DNA from: CAYUWG01 sp964448285
Lineage (GTDB): Bacteria > Bacteroidota > Ignavibacteria > SZUA-365
Assembly (NCBI GenBank): GCA_964448285.1
Contig: CAYUWG010000003.1
Coordinates: 40,459-104,458, forward strand
Reading direction: 5' to 3'
DNA length: 64,000 bases
This document shows positions 35,174-45,298 of this stretch, piece after piece. Within the stretch, counting starts at the first letter, position 1. Every line of letters starts with the position of its first letter. Position numbers and translations under genes: made by a program. A model generated the notes under the pieces. It made no database searches. It saw only the letters and a list, made by a program, of their open reading frames with translations, and was not told the origin of the DNA.

Positions 35174-38100
35174 TTACTTCAACAGCGTCATCTTGCGAGT
35201 CTGCGTGAAGCTGCCGGAGACCATCTTGAAGATGTAGTTGCCTGACGGCACTGCAACGCCAAGATCGTTCGTGGCATCCCATGTCACCTTGTAAGAACCG
35301 GCATCCATCTTCTCGTTGACGAGGGTCTTCACCGGGGTTCCGAGGAGGTCATAGACCACGACGGTAACCTGTGAAGTCTTCGGCACTGCGAAGCTTATGG
35401 TTGTCGATGGGTTGAATGGGTTCGGATAGTTTTGACTGAGTGCGAACTCACTCGGTGTCGTGCCGTCAACACCCAAGATACCTTCCTTGATAAGTGTCAA
35501 GCGATATCCTGGACGATTGTTCGGATCGGCATTCGGCGGCGAACTCTTGGTCGTATAGAGACCATCGGTTGCTTCGACGTACCAGACTGTTGCCTGGGAC
35601 TTTTGCGTAGGCTGACCCGAAATTATGTTAATGACAGAAGCGAGCTGTCCATGGTTCGTTGTGAATGTCGCATCCTTGCCGATGTTGTCGGAATCGTACA
35701 CAACTTGTCGCGTCAAGCTGATGCTATCGACGAAGAAGAGTTTGTACATGACGTCATCGGTGTAAGTGCGTGGGTCGAACCGCGAGATCCGGATGTTGGT
35801 GTACGGATCCTGCGGATTCGCCTTTACCCAGCTGAACACTTCAGGATCGGACGCGCGCATGAGTTTCAGCACGGTCTGATCGGCGGGCGCTGTGAGAGCA
35901 AATGCATTCGGAGCATGATCGAGAATCTCGTATCCGTTCGTTTGACCGGAGACGGATGCATCGTCAAACTTGTATGCACGAACCCACTGCAACTCGTCGC
36001 TACCTTTGATGCGAGCGATACGTGATGCGAGGAAGTAGTTCGTCGGACCTGTGATGAACACGTCACCACTGAAGATATCCGACAGACCCGGCATGTTCTG
36101 ATCGAATTCACCCGGGAAGCGGGCTGTGAAGCGCGTGCGAATCTGAGCGTTTGAAACGTTCAGGTAACGGTCACGCGGTGACACGACGATCTCGTATCGA
36201 CGCAGGAGATAGACCTGGTCTGGGTTGGCTGTTGCAGAGGTCACATCAACGAGGAAGTTGCTGATGGTACCTGTGCTGAAGTTCATCGTCGCTGAGGTCT
36301 GGTTGAGACCGGCCAGCAACGGGGTCACTTCAATCGTTACTCCGTTCTCTGCTTTCGTGTGGACGATGCAAATAGTCGCAACGCCGTCAACGAATGCCGA
36401 GGCGGGGATGGAGAATTCATTCGCGGAAATCGAGGTCAGATTCGTTCCGTTATGGGTGATAACGGCGTACGAAAAACCGTTGGGATCAGCATTCCACGTC
36501 TGGGCACTGGTGTCAGTGTTCGCAGTGGAACCCTTGAGCGTCAACGTTGTGGCCTGACCTTTACGATCCCAGTCACGAATGACGTTTCCGTTTTTATCTT
36601 TCGCCGTCAGTGTGAAGCAAATCTGCTCACCGGCGATCTTGTTGATATTCGGCGACCCGGCAGACGGCTCGATCTCAACGCCACCCTGATCAAGTTTAGT
36701 CAGGTTGACACGGAACGGTCCACCGATGAGTTCATGCGGACGGCAACCTGTGCGGCTCCACTTTGCAGTGTCTGCTTCGAGAGTGCCATCTGACTTGTAC
36801 CGGAAGTACACGTTCTCTATGGGGACGTTATCCGTGAAGTTGAAGTCCTTCACGAAGACCCACCAGTCAATGATGACGGAGTCAGCACTGTTGCTGGTTG
36901 GATCCGGGTTGAAGGTATCGAACAGATTGCTGAGATCTGACGAGGTAAGTTGGAAGCCGGTGGTCGTACCGGTATTCCGAACGACAGTAGTACCAACAGG
37001 TGCACCCTTACCAACCGGGAAGGTACGGACAACTTTACCAACCCATTGATAGGTCAGTGTATCGACTGTACGACCCGATGGATCGTCAACCCATGTTTGT
37101 GTTGTCGGGTTATAGACCTTGAATCCACCGATGAGACGACCCTTGTCGATGTTGATGTCGCCGGATGCCGACCAGATAACATCGAGTGGAGGAGTCGTTG
37201 CGGAGATTCCGGTAATGGTTTGATTGTTCGTCGGCTGAAGAGCAGTAGGTGCTCCAGCCGGCGGCCTGTTGATTGACACGATGAGTCCAGGCGTCGGAAG
37301 CGGATTGTTCCGGATCGTTGCGCCTGCTGTGTCGGAGTATGTTTCGAGGCCTGTCTTGCTGAATGCGCGGACGAACCACTTGATTCGCATGACGAGGCTG
37401 TCTTGATTCGGTTGTGGTTGAACGTTCGGACGGAAAAGAAGCTGACGAAGCTTATCTCCACCGATCGTGATCGACGGACTGACACCGCCGTTGTCGGCAA
37501 GCATGCTTACCGTCAACGAACCGGTAGATGTACCGACGCTGTCGATAATTCCATACCATTCGTACTTGATGGTATCATTCGGGTTGTTCTGGCCAGTTCC
37601 TGAACCCCAAACGGATGTCTGCCATTGAAGACGGAGGGTATCCATCTCGATGCCGTTATTGGCACAGTTACCGGTATGATCCATACGGAAGAGGGTCGTA
37701 TTACGCAGAGAAGGTGTGCTCAGCGTAAACGGTGCCGGTGCGAACGGCATCTTCACCCAAACCGGACGGCTTGCGATGACATTGGCCGGAAGCAGACCGT
37801 GAGGAATGTTGGGAATTCCTGACATGACCGGCTCACCGACGGCGAGGTTCAGACGCTTATCATCCGGTTTCATACCGAGGTAAGAGTTACGATTGAAACC
37901 TTGGATGTTCAACTGGTTGAACACGCGAAGTGTATCCTGCCGATATTGATTGTTCGTCGGTGTATTCTTCGGAATCGCTCCAAAGAAATTTCCACCCGAT
38001 CGGATCATCAGAGTACCGTCAGCTTCGAGGTCGCGGAATTCCCAATCAGTGAAACGAGATCCGATTTGCACGAACATCGTGTCACGGGTATTGAGGTTTC

Positions 38101-41100
38101 CGTAACGATCGTACGGGGTTACGGCATATGTGTAGCGCAGATCGCGGAAAACCGTATCTGGTCGCGCATATGGTGTACCGCTTTGATTCGGAATTTGATC
38201 GGTGGCTCCATGACGGATCTGACCATAGAGACGTGTGTACATCTCGAAGTTCATGAGGTCATGCTGGCCATCGTTATACATACCGAGAGCAACGCGCGGG
38301 AGCGTGTCGATATCGGCCTGTACCGGAAGAATTCCAAGCGGCAAGCGGGTATCATCAAAGAGACCTTGGCTGATATCGTAGCTGCTTGGGAAGATTGAGG
38401 TGTAGGCGATGCGATACGGTACTACGACGAACGTGTGTTGCAACTTGTTCGAGGCAGTGACACCCCAGAAGGCACGGGTAGCCGCGGCTTCAGGAGCATT
38501 TGGACCGATAGAGAATGGAACACCACGGAGGTTATACGGTTGCTCGGAAGCGAACTGTGCCGTGATATTTGGACCTTGGATACCATCCTCAAGTCCATCT
38601 CCACCTCTCCAATAGGTATCGTCAATGTGCCAGAAACCGAAGGACTCGCGCTGGACGCGTCGAACGGTTGTCCATTTCCCACGATCGTAGCTGCATGTAT
38701 CGTCAACTACCTTACCGGCCTTATCGGTTAGATTCGGGTCGATAACGCGCAGATCGAGTACTTGCTCTGCTGTCGAGTCGATGAGGCGAATGAACGCACC
38801 CGGAACAATAGGATTCGTTGTATTACCGGAGCTAACGCCGAATGCAGTTCCGAGCATGATCACGCGACGTGCATAATCACCGTCGAAGAGCTGACCAGCC
38901 GGTGTAGAACCTGCGATGAGACCCGGTGCATTGCGAGTCCGCCCCATATTGGCCAAACCTGCAATGGTGAAATCAGCAGCGGCCCAACCACCCACACCAA
39001 GACGTGTGATGCGATCATACTCGCCGCCGGTTTGCGAATAGAACCTTCCAGGGACACCGCGATCTGAACGCGTACCCATGAATTCACCGCGTGTCGCGGT
39101 TGACTTCACTGTGGATGTCGTACCGATATACGTGTAAATAGAATCTGCATAGAGCCGGTTCTCATACACGCGTGTTTGTCCTGGTTGATTGTTGTTTCCT
39201 GAGAAGTTGTTCAATCCGTAAGCGGCTCCACCGGTCGGAGGATTGTTTTCCCAAACCGGAGTCGCACGCAAGAGGACGGGTCGTTGATCGATACGAGAAC
39301 CATTCGGTGTAAGAATGAACCAGCCGATCGATTCGCCCGTGAGTGGATTGGCAATGTTACCGCCGCCTGCAATGGTAATGTCGAACATCACACCATCGTT
39401 ACGCGCACCAGGAATGTTCGTGCGGTCGTTGAGACGGTTGAAGTGATTATTCGGCGAGGTGAGCGGGTTTTGATTGTTATATGCATCCAACTTCTGGAGC
39501 AGTGGCATACCGGAATGCGGATGTCTGTCGAAGTTGTCGTTCAATGTTCCGTTCGCATCCAGATAGAGAGCATCTCCATCCTTGTCGAGAGGAACGTTAT
39601 GTTCATTGACTATCTCGTACTTTCCAACGGAAGCCTCGGAAAGATTCCGCTTGTACACCTGGCTAATGAGGATGTTATCAACACCGACGGCATCAAGCCT
39701 GTGATTGTTGATGTCCGAACCAGGAGGCAAGCTGATGTTCGTTGTCGCGAAACTGATGGTACGAGTTTCGGGATCGTTGATGAACGGACGAATACCGGCG
39801 CCGCCATTGAGGAATTCCTGACCCGCTCGAAGGACATCGAAACGTGTCGGACTCTTTACAACGGAGACGACCTTGACCGTGTCGCGATGCAGATTCGTTG
39901 CGCCGGGGAGTCCGGGAGCAAGAACTGCCGTGCCGGTTGCCTCGAAGAACACCGTCGCATTTGCAGTCTTCGGTGTTTGATATTCAAGGGCTGTCAGGTA
40001 TGCCGTTTGATTGATATGGACGCCGGACACAAGGTTACTGATCTGTGTATGACGATATGTGGCCTTACGCATCGGTCCGAATTCATCGCGCGTCCAATTG
40101 CTTGCCGGTGCGATCGTTCCTGGACCTGCGGTGTAAGGAGCCGGTGGAGATGTCCATCCGTCGCCCCACATGCGCCAGCGAATGCGTGCGGTATCTTCAA
40201 GCGCGATCTGATGATCGATGAGGTTACCGAACTTATCATATTCGCGTGCGAGAAGCGTAACGGTACGTCCTGCTGTAACGCTGTTGACGCTGTTCGGATC
40301 GGCATTCGTAAGATTCAGTGTATCCGGGATGTACGGGCGAATGTTCGTGTTCGCGACGCGACCGAAGTGAGTGGCGCGTTGCTCGACCATGAACGGATTC
40401 GCTGAGTATGCACGGAAGTATGGTGCATAACCGAAACCACGTGAATCAGGGTAAATCGACACGTGTTCGATTGCTTGAATGTCCACGAGATCGACCGGCA
40501 ACGGAACAGGCGAAGTCGCTGCTGCCGTGTATGGGAAGATCTGGACACGAACAGTCGTGTCTGATTTCTGGTAGATCGGAATGATCACGCGCGGTGCGAA
40601 ACCACGACGGCTTTCGCCGACGATCGTTCCCTCACCGAGGTTCATACCCTTCGGCGAAAGATCGAATGCAAGCGTATCAGGAGTCATTGCGATACGGACC
40701 ATCTGCCAGCCGACTCGACCGGAGACGAAGTATGCGGTAACCCATCCTGCCTGCGCAGTGTCACCGATCGTTGTGCGCTTCAACGTGTCATCGGAAATGA
40801 AGACGTTTCCGAATTCACCGAAACCACCACGTTGCGTGTTGTTCTGCAATTGGGTTTTCGGCGGGGTGACCGGAAGAGTCTGGCTTTCCACATGGAACTT
40901 GACCCAACGGCCGCCAACCGGGTTGTTGTATTGATCGAGAAGACGGGCAACGACACGAACCTGGCGGTTGTGTTCGGAGACCGTGATCGTATCCATCGGA
41001 ATCGGTGCAGTACAATCTGCTTCGAGATCAACGTCGCTGGCAAGGAATCCACCGATACCTCTGTTGACCGGTTCAAGCGGCGTCGGGAAGGCCGGACCTG

Positions 41101-44100
41101 TGGTCGGCGTCACCGCACCGATTGCGCGGAAGAAGTATCCTTTGTAGAATTCGTTTGTCTCAGCAGCGTTGCGTGGAGTACCAGTCGGATATCCGGCTGC
41201 AAGTGCATCGGCTGTGCTGATCGGGCTCCAACCTTCCATTGGAACGGTTGTACCCTGCGGCTTGCCAAACGACTTGAAGATTTCCACGTTCTGAACGACA
41301 TCCGGAATGACGCTCATCTCACATGCTCCGGAGGAGATGGAGAAGTCACCGACGTTCGGGATACCTGTGCTCAATTGCAAGTGTGCGCGAATGCGGATCT
41401 TGTCCGTTCCGGCAAGACTCAACGTCTTGACGTTTTTCGGTGCACGGAGATAGAAGCGAACTGCATTGTACGGAGCGAACGCAGGAACGTCACCGCGAAT
41501 GCCCGGCAGGCCTTGGCCGGCGGGAACGTTCACGAGTTCTGCATTCAGCACTGTACCTGCATTCGGCAATCCATCAGGAATTGTCGGATCGAAACCGGCA
41601 GGATTCGACGGATTGTCCGTACCACCTGCGCCGCTGAGTGCGACGTTCGGGGAAACGGAACCGAAGAACACTTTCTGAGTCTGACCGAGGTTGAATGCGT
41701 TAACCAACGGTGGGTTGTCAGGGAGTTCGACAAACACACGGTTCGCATTCGGATAGAAGTATGGTGCGATATCCAGCGGATTGCGATGGATATCTGTTAT
41801 ACGGACATAGAGTTTGCTGTAGATATTCTTTGGCTGACCGGGGAGCGTAAATGTTCCAACGCTGCCGACAACGAGAGCATCTTCATCACCGCAAACCACT
41901 TCAAGACGCGGCTGTACCGGGAAGTAGTGCCAGTTGACACCATCCCAGACAACGTCTGTGGAGTCCATGGCGACGGTTTGACCCATGCGCATACCGAGCT
42001 TCGCATTGTAACCTGTTCCCGGTCCGAACCAAACACCAAAGTTGTTATTCGGTGAACCGTCTGGAATGAGGTTGAAGTGCGAGAAGCCGGCTCCGGGGTT
42101 TGGATCGAGCTTCAACGGATCGCTCAGATCATTGAAACGATCATTGAATGCATAACTGCTGCGGACGCGGATGCGATAGGCTCCGGCGTTGTTGCTTCCA
42201 CTCGCTGCACGCATGACGCGATGACCGCGGCCTAAGTTTGCGAAGTTCACGAACACGCGACCGGAGTCGATATTCGCACCGGAAACGATAACGTTCGGAA
42301 TGGTTGTGATCAAGGAATCGAAAACACCGTTCAAACGATAAGCGATACCGTTGAGAAGACGACCATATGGGCTTAACTCAAACTTGTAGCGCTCGTTATC
42401 ATCGACGTCGTTTCCATAACCATCTGTTGCATGGATATCCAAGCGGAGATAGTTGTTATCAGCAGTGCCCTTCCAAGGATCACTCGGGCGAATGTCGATG
42501 GCGCGTGGAATGTTTGGACGAACGATAATCTTCGATCCTGTATTGGGCAACGAGTTGACACCAAGCGGATCGACCGGCTCACGATTTGGATCGATCTGCC
42601 ATGTGGTGTTAGTGCGTGCCTGATTATCCAGATTGGATTCTGCTGTACGAACGCTGTAGGACATCGTTCGCGGGAAACCTCCGGACGTATCGGCCAAGGC
42701 ATTGAGAGTACTATGAAGCCCGCCTAATCCGGTGAAATGAACGGTTGCTTCAGCCAGAATTCGAACGCTATCTTCAACCGCGCCTGCATTGGCACCGACG
42801 TCAGCGTGGGTATAAGCAAGACGACGATAAACGATCTGTCCATACTGACGGAGTGTATCGTCGGCTGCAGTGTATCCCTTGAGATAGACCGTGCGATCTT
42901 CAGGAGCAGGATTGTTGATCAGATAAGCGAGAGCTTTCAACCGAGGCTGTGTCATTCGGTCCCATGTACGGTTTCCGTAAACATCGTAGAAACGGAGTGT
43001 ATCGACTGCGGAACTGACAAGACCGGGTTGATAGGGATTGTGTGCAACGGCGTATTCACCGACGCGATACGGAGGAATCAATCCGTTTTCAGGGTTCGGA
43101 TTGCTTCCGGGGGCACCGCAAAATGCCGGATATGTTGCTGGGAAGTTTTCATTGTACCAGCAAGGTGCCAGTGCCTGGTAGAGGTTGGTCAATGAAATCG
43201 GATTCCGTTCCGGTGGAAAACCATCGACCATCATGCCGAAGTCAGGATTCTGTACTACGGTAAGACCGAGAGTACGCGTCGCTGAAGGACGGAATGCCAT
43301 TGTATTTGATCCTGAAGGCAATCCATCATCACCTAAGAAGTAGCGACCACGGGAGTAATCACCGAACGAACCGATGTATTCACCTGCATCGACTGCTTGG
43401 GCTGAGTCATCAACCCACATTACGATTGCCGTCGTGCCGGGGAGAAGTCGAACGATTGCGAGGTCTGTCTGGCTGACCACGTCTCCTGAGGAGATGAGGT
43501 TTCCATCGAGATGATAAGCACGCAACGTATCCTTGGTCGTGTCAGGAGGAACTGCAAGACCAGTAAGGTTATTGATGTTGGGCTTGAAGAGAATGTTCTT
43601 GATCTGAATGCCGTCATTACCCGCAGTCGGGTTTTGAACGCGCACAGAGAGCATCTGGCGGATCGCGGTCGGGCCCGAATTGAATACGGACGACGATGCG
43701 ATATTCCCGACAGGACGGTAGAATGGGCGAACTCCAATGTCCTTCACGCTTGTGACCGCGGCATCGGTTCCAAAAATGGAACCACCCGGGCCAACGGCGG
43801 TGACGACATTGGCGTACGCCTGACGTGACAAAGTCATCGTGCCAGACGTACTCACGCGGAACTTGATATAATCAAACAAGTTCGAAGAGAGCATATTGTT
43901 GACAATCTTGAAGCGGTTCTGGACGAACATCACAACAACGGAATCGTTGTTTGCGAAGTTACCCACACCACCGCCTTGATCGAACAACGTCAACGTATCC
44001 GCGATAAAGGTCACGGAGTCCGCTGTTTGCTCTATGGTACGCGTGATGTTGAAGAAATCGCCCTTTCCGGTTCTGACCTGAGCATCGACGTTCCCTACAA

Positions 44101-44152
44101 AGAAGAGAAGTGCAAAGCCCAGGATCGAAAGGAAGGTGAGAGTTCTTTTCAT
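35174..44152 (-). CDS. Giant T9SS-exported surface protein (2,992 residues)
   Basis: The protein has a signal peptide (MKRTLTFLSILGFALLFFV, cleavage near residue 24). An extremely long, beta-rich, Asn/Pro/Gly/Thr-rich body follows, with invasin/Ig-like and fibronectin-like segments. It ends in a T9SS type A sorting domain (LSQNYPNPFNPSTTISFAV, VVYDLLGTPVKTLVNEKMD, FTQTRKMTLLK). Recurrent phrases about a property and a rigid linker (for example PVDLVDIQAIEHV) suggest a series of beta-sandwich modules. ATG at 44152 was chosen over a longer TTG frame because the signal peptide and an AGGAG site begin there. An adhesin or surface-layer role is likely. The single frame is unbroken over 9 kb. Confidence 0.82.
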   Translation of the reverse strand: MKRTLTFLSILGFALLFFVGNVDAQVRTGKGDFFNITRTIEQTADSVTFIADTLTLFDQGGGVGNFANNDSVVVMFVQNRFKIVNNMLSSNLFDYIKFRVSTSGTMTLSRQAYANVVTAVGPGGSIFGTDAAVTSVKDIGVRPFYRPVGNIASSSVFNSGPTAIRQMLSVRVQNPTAGNDGIQIKNILFKPNINNLTGLAVPPDTTKDTLRAYHLDGNLISSGDVVSQTDLAIVRLLPGTTAIVMWVDDSAQAVDAGEYIGSFGDYSRGRYFLGDDGLPSGSNTMAFRPSATRTLGLTVVQNPDFGMMVDGFPPERNPISLTNLYQALAPCWYNENFPATYPAFCGAPGSNPNPENGLIPPYRVGEYAVAHNPYQPGLVSSAVDTLRFYDVYGNRTWDRMTQPRLKALAYLINNPAPEDRTVYLKGYTAADDTLRQYGQIVYRRLAYTHADVGANAGAVEDSVRILAEATVHFTGLGGLHSTLNALADTSGGFPRTMSYSVRTAESNLDNQARTNTTWQIDPNREPVDPLGVNSLPNTGSKIIVRPNIPRAIDIRPSDPWKGTADNNYLRLDIHATDGYGNDVDDNERYKFELSPYGRLLNGIAYRLNGVFDSLITTIPNVIVSGANIDSGRVFVNFANLGRGHRVMRAASGSNNAGAYRIRVRSSYAFNDRFNDLSDPLKLDPNPGAGFSHFNLIPDGSPNNNFGVWFGPGTGYNAKLGMRMGQTVAMDSTDVVWDGVNWHYFPVQPRLEVVCGDEDALVVGSVGTFTLPGQPKNIYSKLYVRITDIHRNPLDIAPYFYPNANRVFVELPDNPPLVNAFNLGQTQKVFFGSVSPNVALSGAGGTDNPSNPAGFDPTIPDGLPNAGTVLNAELVNVPAGQGLPGIRGDVPAFAPYNAVRFYLRAPKNVKTLSLAGTDKIRIRAHLQLSTGIPNVGDFSISSGACEMSVIPDVVQNVEIFKSFGKPQGTTVPMEGWSPISTADALAAGYPTGTPRNAAETNEFYKGYFFRAIGAVTPTTGPAFPTPLEPVNRGIGGFLASDVDLEADCTAPIPMDTITVSEHNRQVRVVARLLDQYNNPVGGRWVKFHVESQTLPVTPPKTQLQNNTQRGGFGEFGNVFISDDTLKRTTIGDTAQAGWVTAYFVSGRVGWQMVRIAMTPDTLAFDLSPKGMNLGEGTIVGESRRGFAPRVIIPIYQKSDTTVRVQIFPYTAAATSPVPLPVDLVDIQAIEHVSIYPDSRGFGYAPYFRAYSANPFMVEQRATHFGRVANTNIRPYIPDTLNLTNADPNSVNSVTAGRTVTLLAREYDKFGNLIDHQIALEDTARIRWRMWGDGWTSPPAPYTAGPGTIAPASNWTRDEFGPMRKATYRHTQISNLVSGVHINQTAYLTALEYQTPKTANATVFFEATGTAVLAPGLPGATNLHRDTVKVVSVVKSPTRFDVLRAGQEFLNGGAGIRPFINDPETRTISFATTNISLPPGSDINNHRLDAVGVDNILISQVYKRNLSEASVGKYEIVNEHNVPLDKDGDALYLDANGTLNDNFDRHPHSGMPLLQKLDAYNNQNPLTSPNNHFNRLNDRTNIPGARNDGVMFDITIAGGGNIANPLTGESIGWFILTPNGSRIDQRPVLLRATPVWENNPPTGGAAYGLNNFSGNNNQPGQTRVYENRLYADSIYTYIGTTSTVKSTATRGEFMGTRSDRGVPGRFYSQTGGEYDRITRLGVGGWAAADFTIAGLANMGRTRNAPGLIAGSTPAGQLFDGDYARRVIMLGTAFGVSSGNTTNPIVPGAFIRLIDSTAEQVLDLRVIDPNLTDKAGKVVDDTCSYDRGKWTTVRRVQRESFGFWHIDDTYWRGGDGLEDGIQGPNITAQFASEQPYNLRGVPFSIGPNAPEAAATRAFWGVTASNKLQHTFVVVPYRIAYTSIFPSSYDISQGLFDDTRLPLGILPVQADIDTLPRVALGMYNDGQHDLMNFEMYTRLYGQIRHGATDQIPNQSGTPYARPDTVFRDLRYTYAVTPYDRYGNLNTRDTMFVQIGSRFTDWEFRDLEADGTLMIRSGGNFFGAIPKNTPTNNQYRQDTLRVFNQLNIQGFNRNSYLGMKPDDKRLNLAVGEPVMSGIPNIPHGLLPANVIASRPVWVKMPFAPAPFTLSTPSLRNTTLFRMDHTGNCANNGIEMDTLRLQWQTSVWGSGTGQNNPNDTIKYEWYGIIDSVGTSTGSLTVSMLADNGGVSPSITIGGDKLRQLLFRPNVQPQPNQDSLVMRIKWFVRAFSKTGLETYSDTAGATIRNNPLPTPGLIVSINRPPAGAPTALQPTNNQTITGISATTPPLDVIWSASGDINIDKGRLIGGFKVYNPTTQTWVDDPSGRTVDTLTYQWVGKVVRTFPVGKGAPVGTTVVRNTGTTTGFQLTSSDLSNLFDTFNPDPTSNSADSVIIDWWVFVKDFNFTDNVPIENVYFRYKSDGTLEADTAKWSRTGCRPHELIGGPFRVNLTKLDQGGVEIEPSAGSPNINKIAGEQICFTLTAKDKNGNVIRDWDRKGQATTLTLKGSTANTDTSAQTWNADPNGFSYAVITHNGTNLTSISANEFSIPASAFVDGVATICIVHTKAENGVTIEVTPLLAGLNQTSATMNFSTGTISNFLVDVTSATANPDQVYLLRRYEIVVSPRDRYLNVSNAQIRTRFTARFPGEFDQNMPGLSDIFSGDVFITGPTNYFLASRIARIKGSDELQWVRAYKFDDASVSGQTNGYEILDHAPNAFALTAPADQTVLKLMRASDPEVFSWVKANPQDPYTNIRISRFDPRTYTDDVMYKLFFVDSISLTRQVVYDSDNIGKDATFTTNHGQLASVINIISGQPTQKSQATVWYVEATDGLYTTKSSPPNADPNNRPGYRLTLIKEGILGVDGTTPSEFALSQNYPNPFNPSTTISFAVPKTSQVTVVVYDLLGTPVKTLVNEKMDAGSYKVTWDATNDLGVAVPSGNYIFKMVSGSFTQTRKMTLLK

Positions 44153-44396
44153 GCGTAAAAGCTCCTGGTTAGTGAGAGAAAAAACTTGGGTGGACTGGTT
44201 ACAGCAATGGCGAATAGCGTTACGTCCTAACTGCTGTTCATGCATTTCCTCCTGCTGCTGATTGAAACAAGTTATCATTGAGATAAAGATTGAATTTCGA
44301 TTAATGGTTAAGGCTCGGCTCAATCGGATTGGTCCGAGCGCTCAATATACGGGTGCATCGGACAGCAAACAACGATTTGGCGGAGAGTTTCATTTT

Positions 44397-44426
44397 CAAA
44401 GTATATGTACTACGGCACTGGTCAAA
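44397..44426 (-). promoter_or_regulatory. Possible promoter of the giant-protein gene
   Basis: Read on the minus strand, TTTG (44423-44426), a 17-base spacer and TATACTTTG (44397-44405) resemble the Bacteroidota promoter, though the downstream box has one base too many. It would give a leader of about 240 bases before the ATG at 44152. Confidence 0.35.
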
Positions 44427-44640
44427 ACAAACCGTAACTGTAAACGCAAAGACTTTGCCACCGAGAATGTTTGTAAAACAGGCTTGAACAGGCTCTTTTA
44501 CTCTTCGTCGTCAAAATTCTGACGACTCTATTGCTGATGGTTTGCCAACATCCCGTCGTCTCGTTGACGCAACATCAGCGTCATAAATTAGCCGTAAAAA
44601 TTTGACCATGCAAACCTCCTTTGATGATGAAATTCCGGAA
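44427..44640. other. Region between lolA and the giant gene, with two hairpins
   Basis: The 488 bases between the two genes (44153-44640) contain no convincing gene. Two perfect hairpins are present: GTCGTCA-AAATTC-TGACGAC (44507-44526) and TGACGC-AACATCA-GCGTCA (44565-44583). Neither has a proper T-run. They could end the lolA transcript or act as RNA structures ahead of the giant gene. Confidence 0.45.
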
Positions 44641-45288
44641 TTATCTCAAATCGAGAACCTCGGCATTCGCCGGAATCTCGAAGGTGAATTTTGAATCGGC
44701 AATGCCTGTATCGACGGCAATCGATTTGATCGAATACGTCGTCACTGCTCCATTGATATCGACGATCTCAACCTTTCGGATGAACCACTTATGTCCAACC
44801 CAAATCTTCATTGATGTCGCGAAGTTGCTTTCATCCTTTGGGGTCAGCTTCAACACATATGTGTTCTCCGTCCCGATCTTTTCCTCGCCGACGAGAACGG
44901 AATAGAAGTCATTCGGATACTTGAGCATCAACTGCTCCGGAGACAATGTATGTGACTCCTCTTTGTAGGTATCGACAATGACCTGTTTGTTCTGGCTGTT
45001 GTATGCCCACGATGTTATCCCATCGGTTACAACCGTTCTGCCTTCGGTTTCTATACGGTACTTGTTCTTTTTCTTGAAGAACAACTTGCCTGAAGAACTC
45101 TGCTCTGCGCGCGAAACTTTGAAACGAACGCTTTGGGAAAACTCGATGACAGCATCTTTAATATCTGCATATCGCGCTTGAACTTTTTCGATGATCTCCC
45201 GAGCTGTGATATCCGGTACCGGCCTCATCTCGCTGGATAGGGATGAAGTGACGATGAGTAATGGAATCAGGATGGCGATGGCTTTCAT
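44641..45288 (-). CDS. lolA: Outer-membrane lipoprotein carrier protein LolA
   Basis: LolA carries lipoproteins across the periplasm. The 215-residue product has a signal peptide (MKAIAILIPLLIVTSSLSS). It also has the family segments ITAREIIEKVQARYADIKD, FFKKKNKYRIETEG, VTDGITSWAYNSQNKQVIVD and VEIVDINGAVTTYSI. ATG at 45288 was chosen: the longer frame runs into ftsK. It follows ftsK by ten bases in a conserved ftsK-lolA order seen in many FCB-group genomes. Confidence 0.88.
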   Translation of the reverse strand: MKAIAILIPLLIVTSSLSSEMRPVPDITAREIIEKVQARYADIKDAVIEFSQSVRFKVSRAEQSSSGKLFFKKKNKYRIETEGRTVVTDGITSWAYNSQNKQVIVDTYKEESHTLSPEQLMLKYPNDFYSVLVGEEKIGTENTYVLKLTPKDESNFATSMKIWVGHKWFIRKVEIVDINGAVTTYSIKSIAVDTGIADSKFTFEIPANAEVLDLR

Positions 45289-45298
45289 GGGGAATCTC

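Noticed and set aside
39284..42055. Long plus-strand frames (373 and 407 codons) antisense to the giant gene
   Set aside because: They oppose a clear unbroken coding frame with signal peptide and sorting domain, are rich in Cys/Arg/Ile in shadow-like patterns, and have no ribosome-binding site or family resemblance.
35174..44152. Giant gene as two or more genes
   Set aside because: One frame is open from signal peptide to sorting domain without internal ribosome-binding sites or stop codons.
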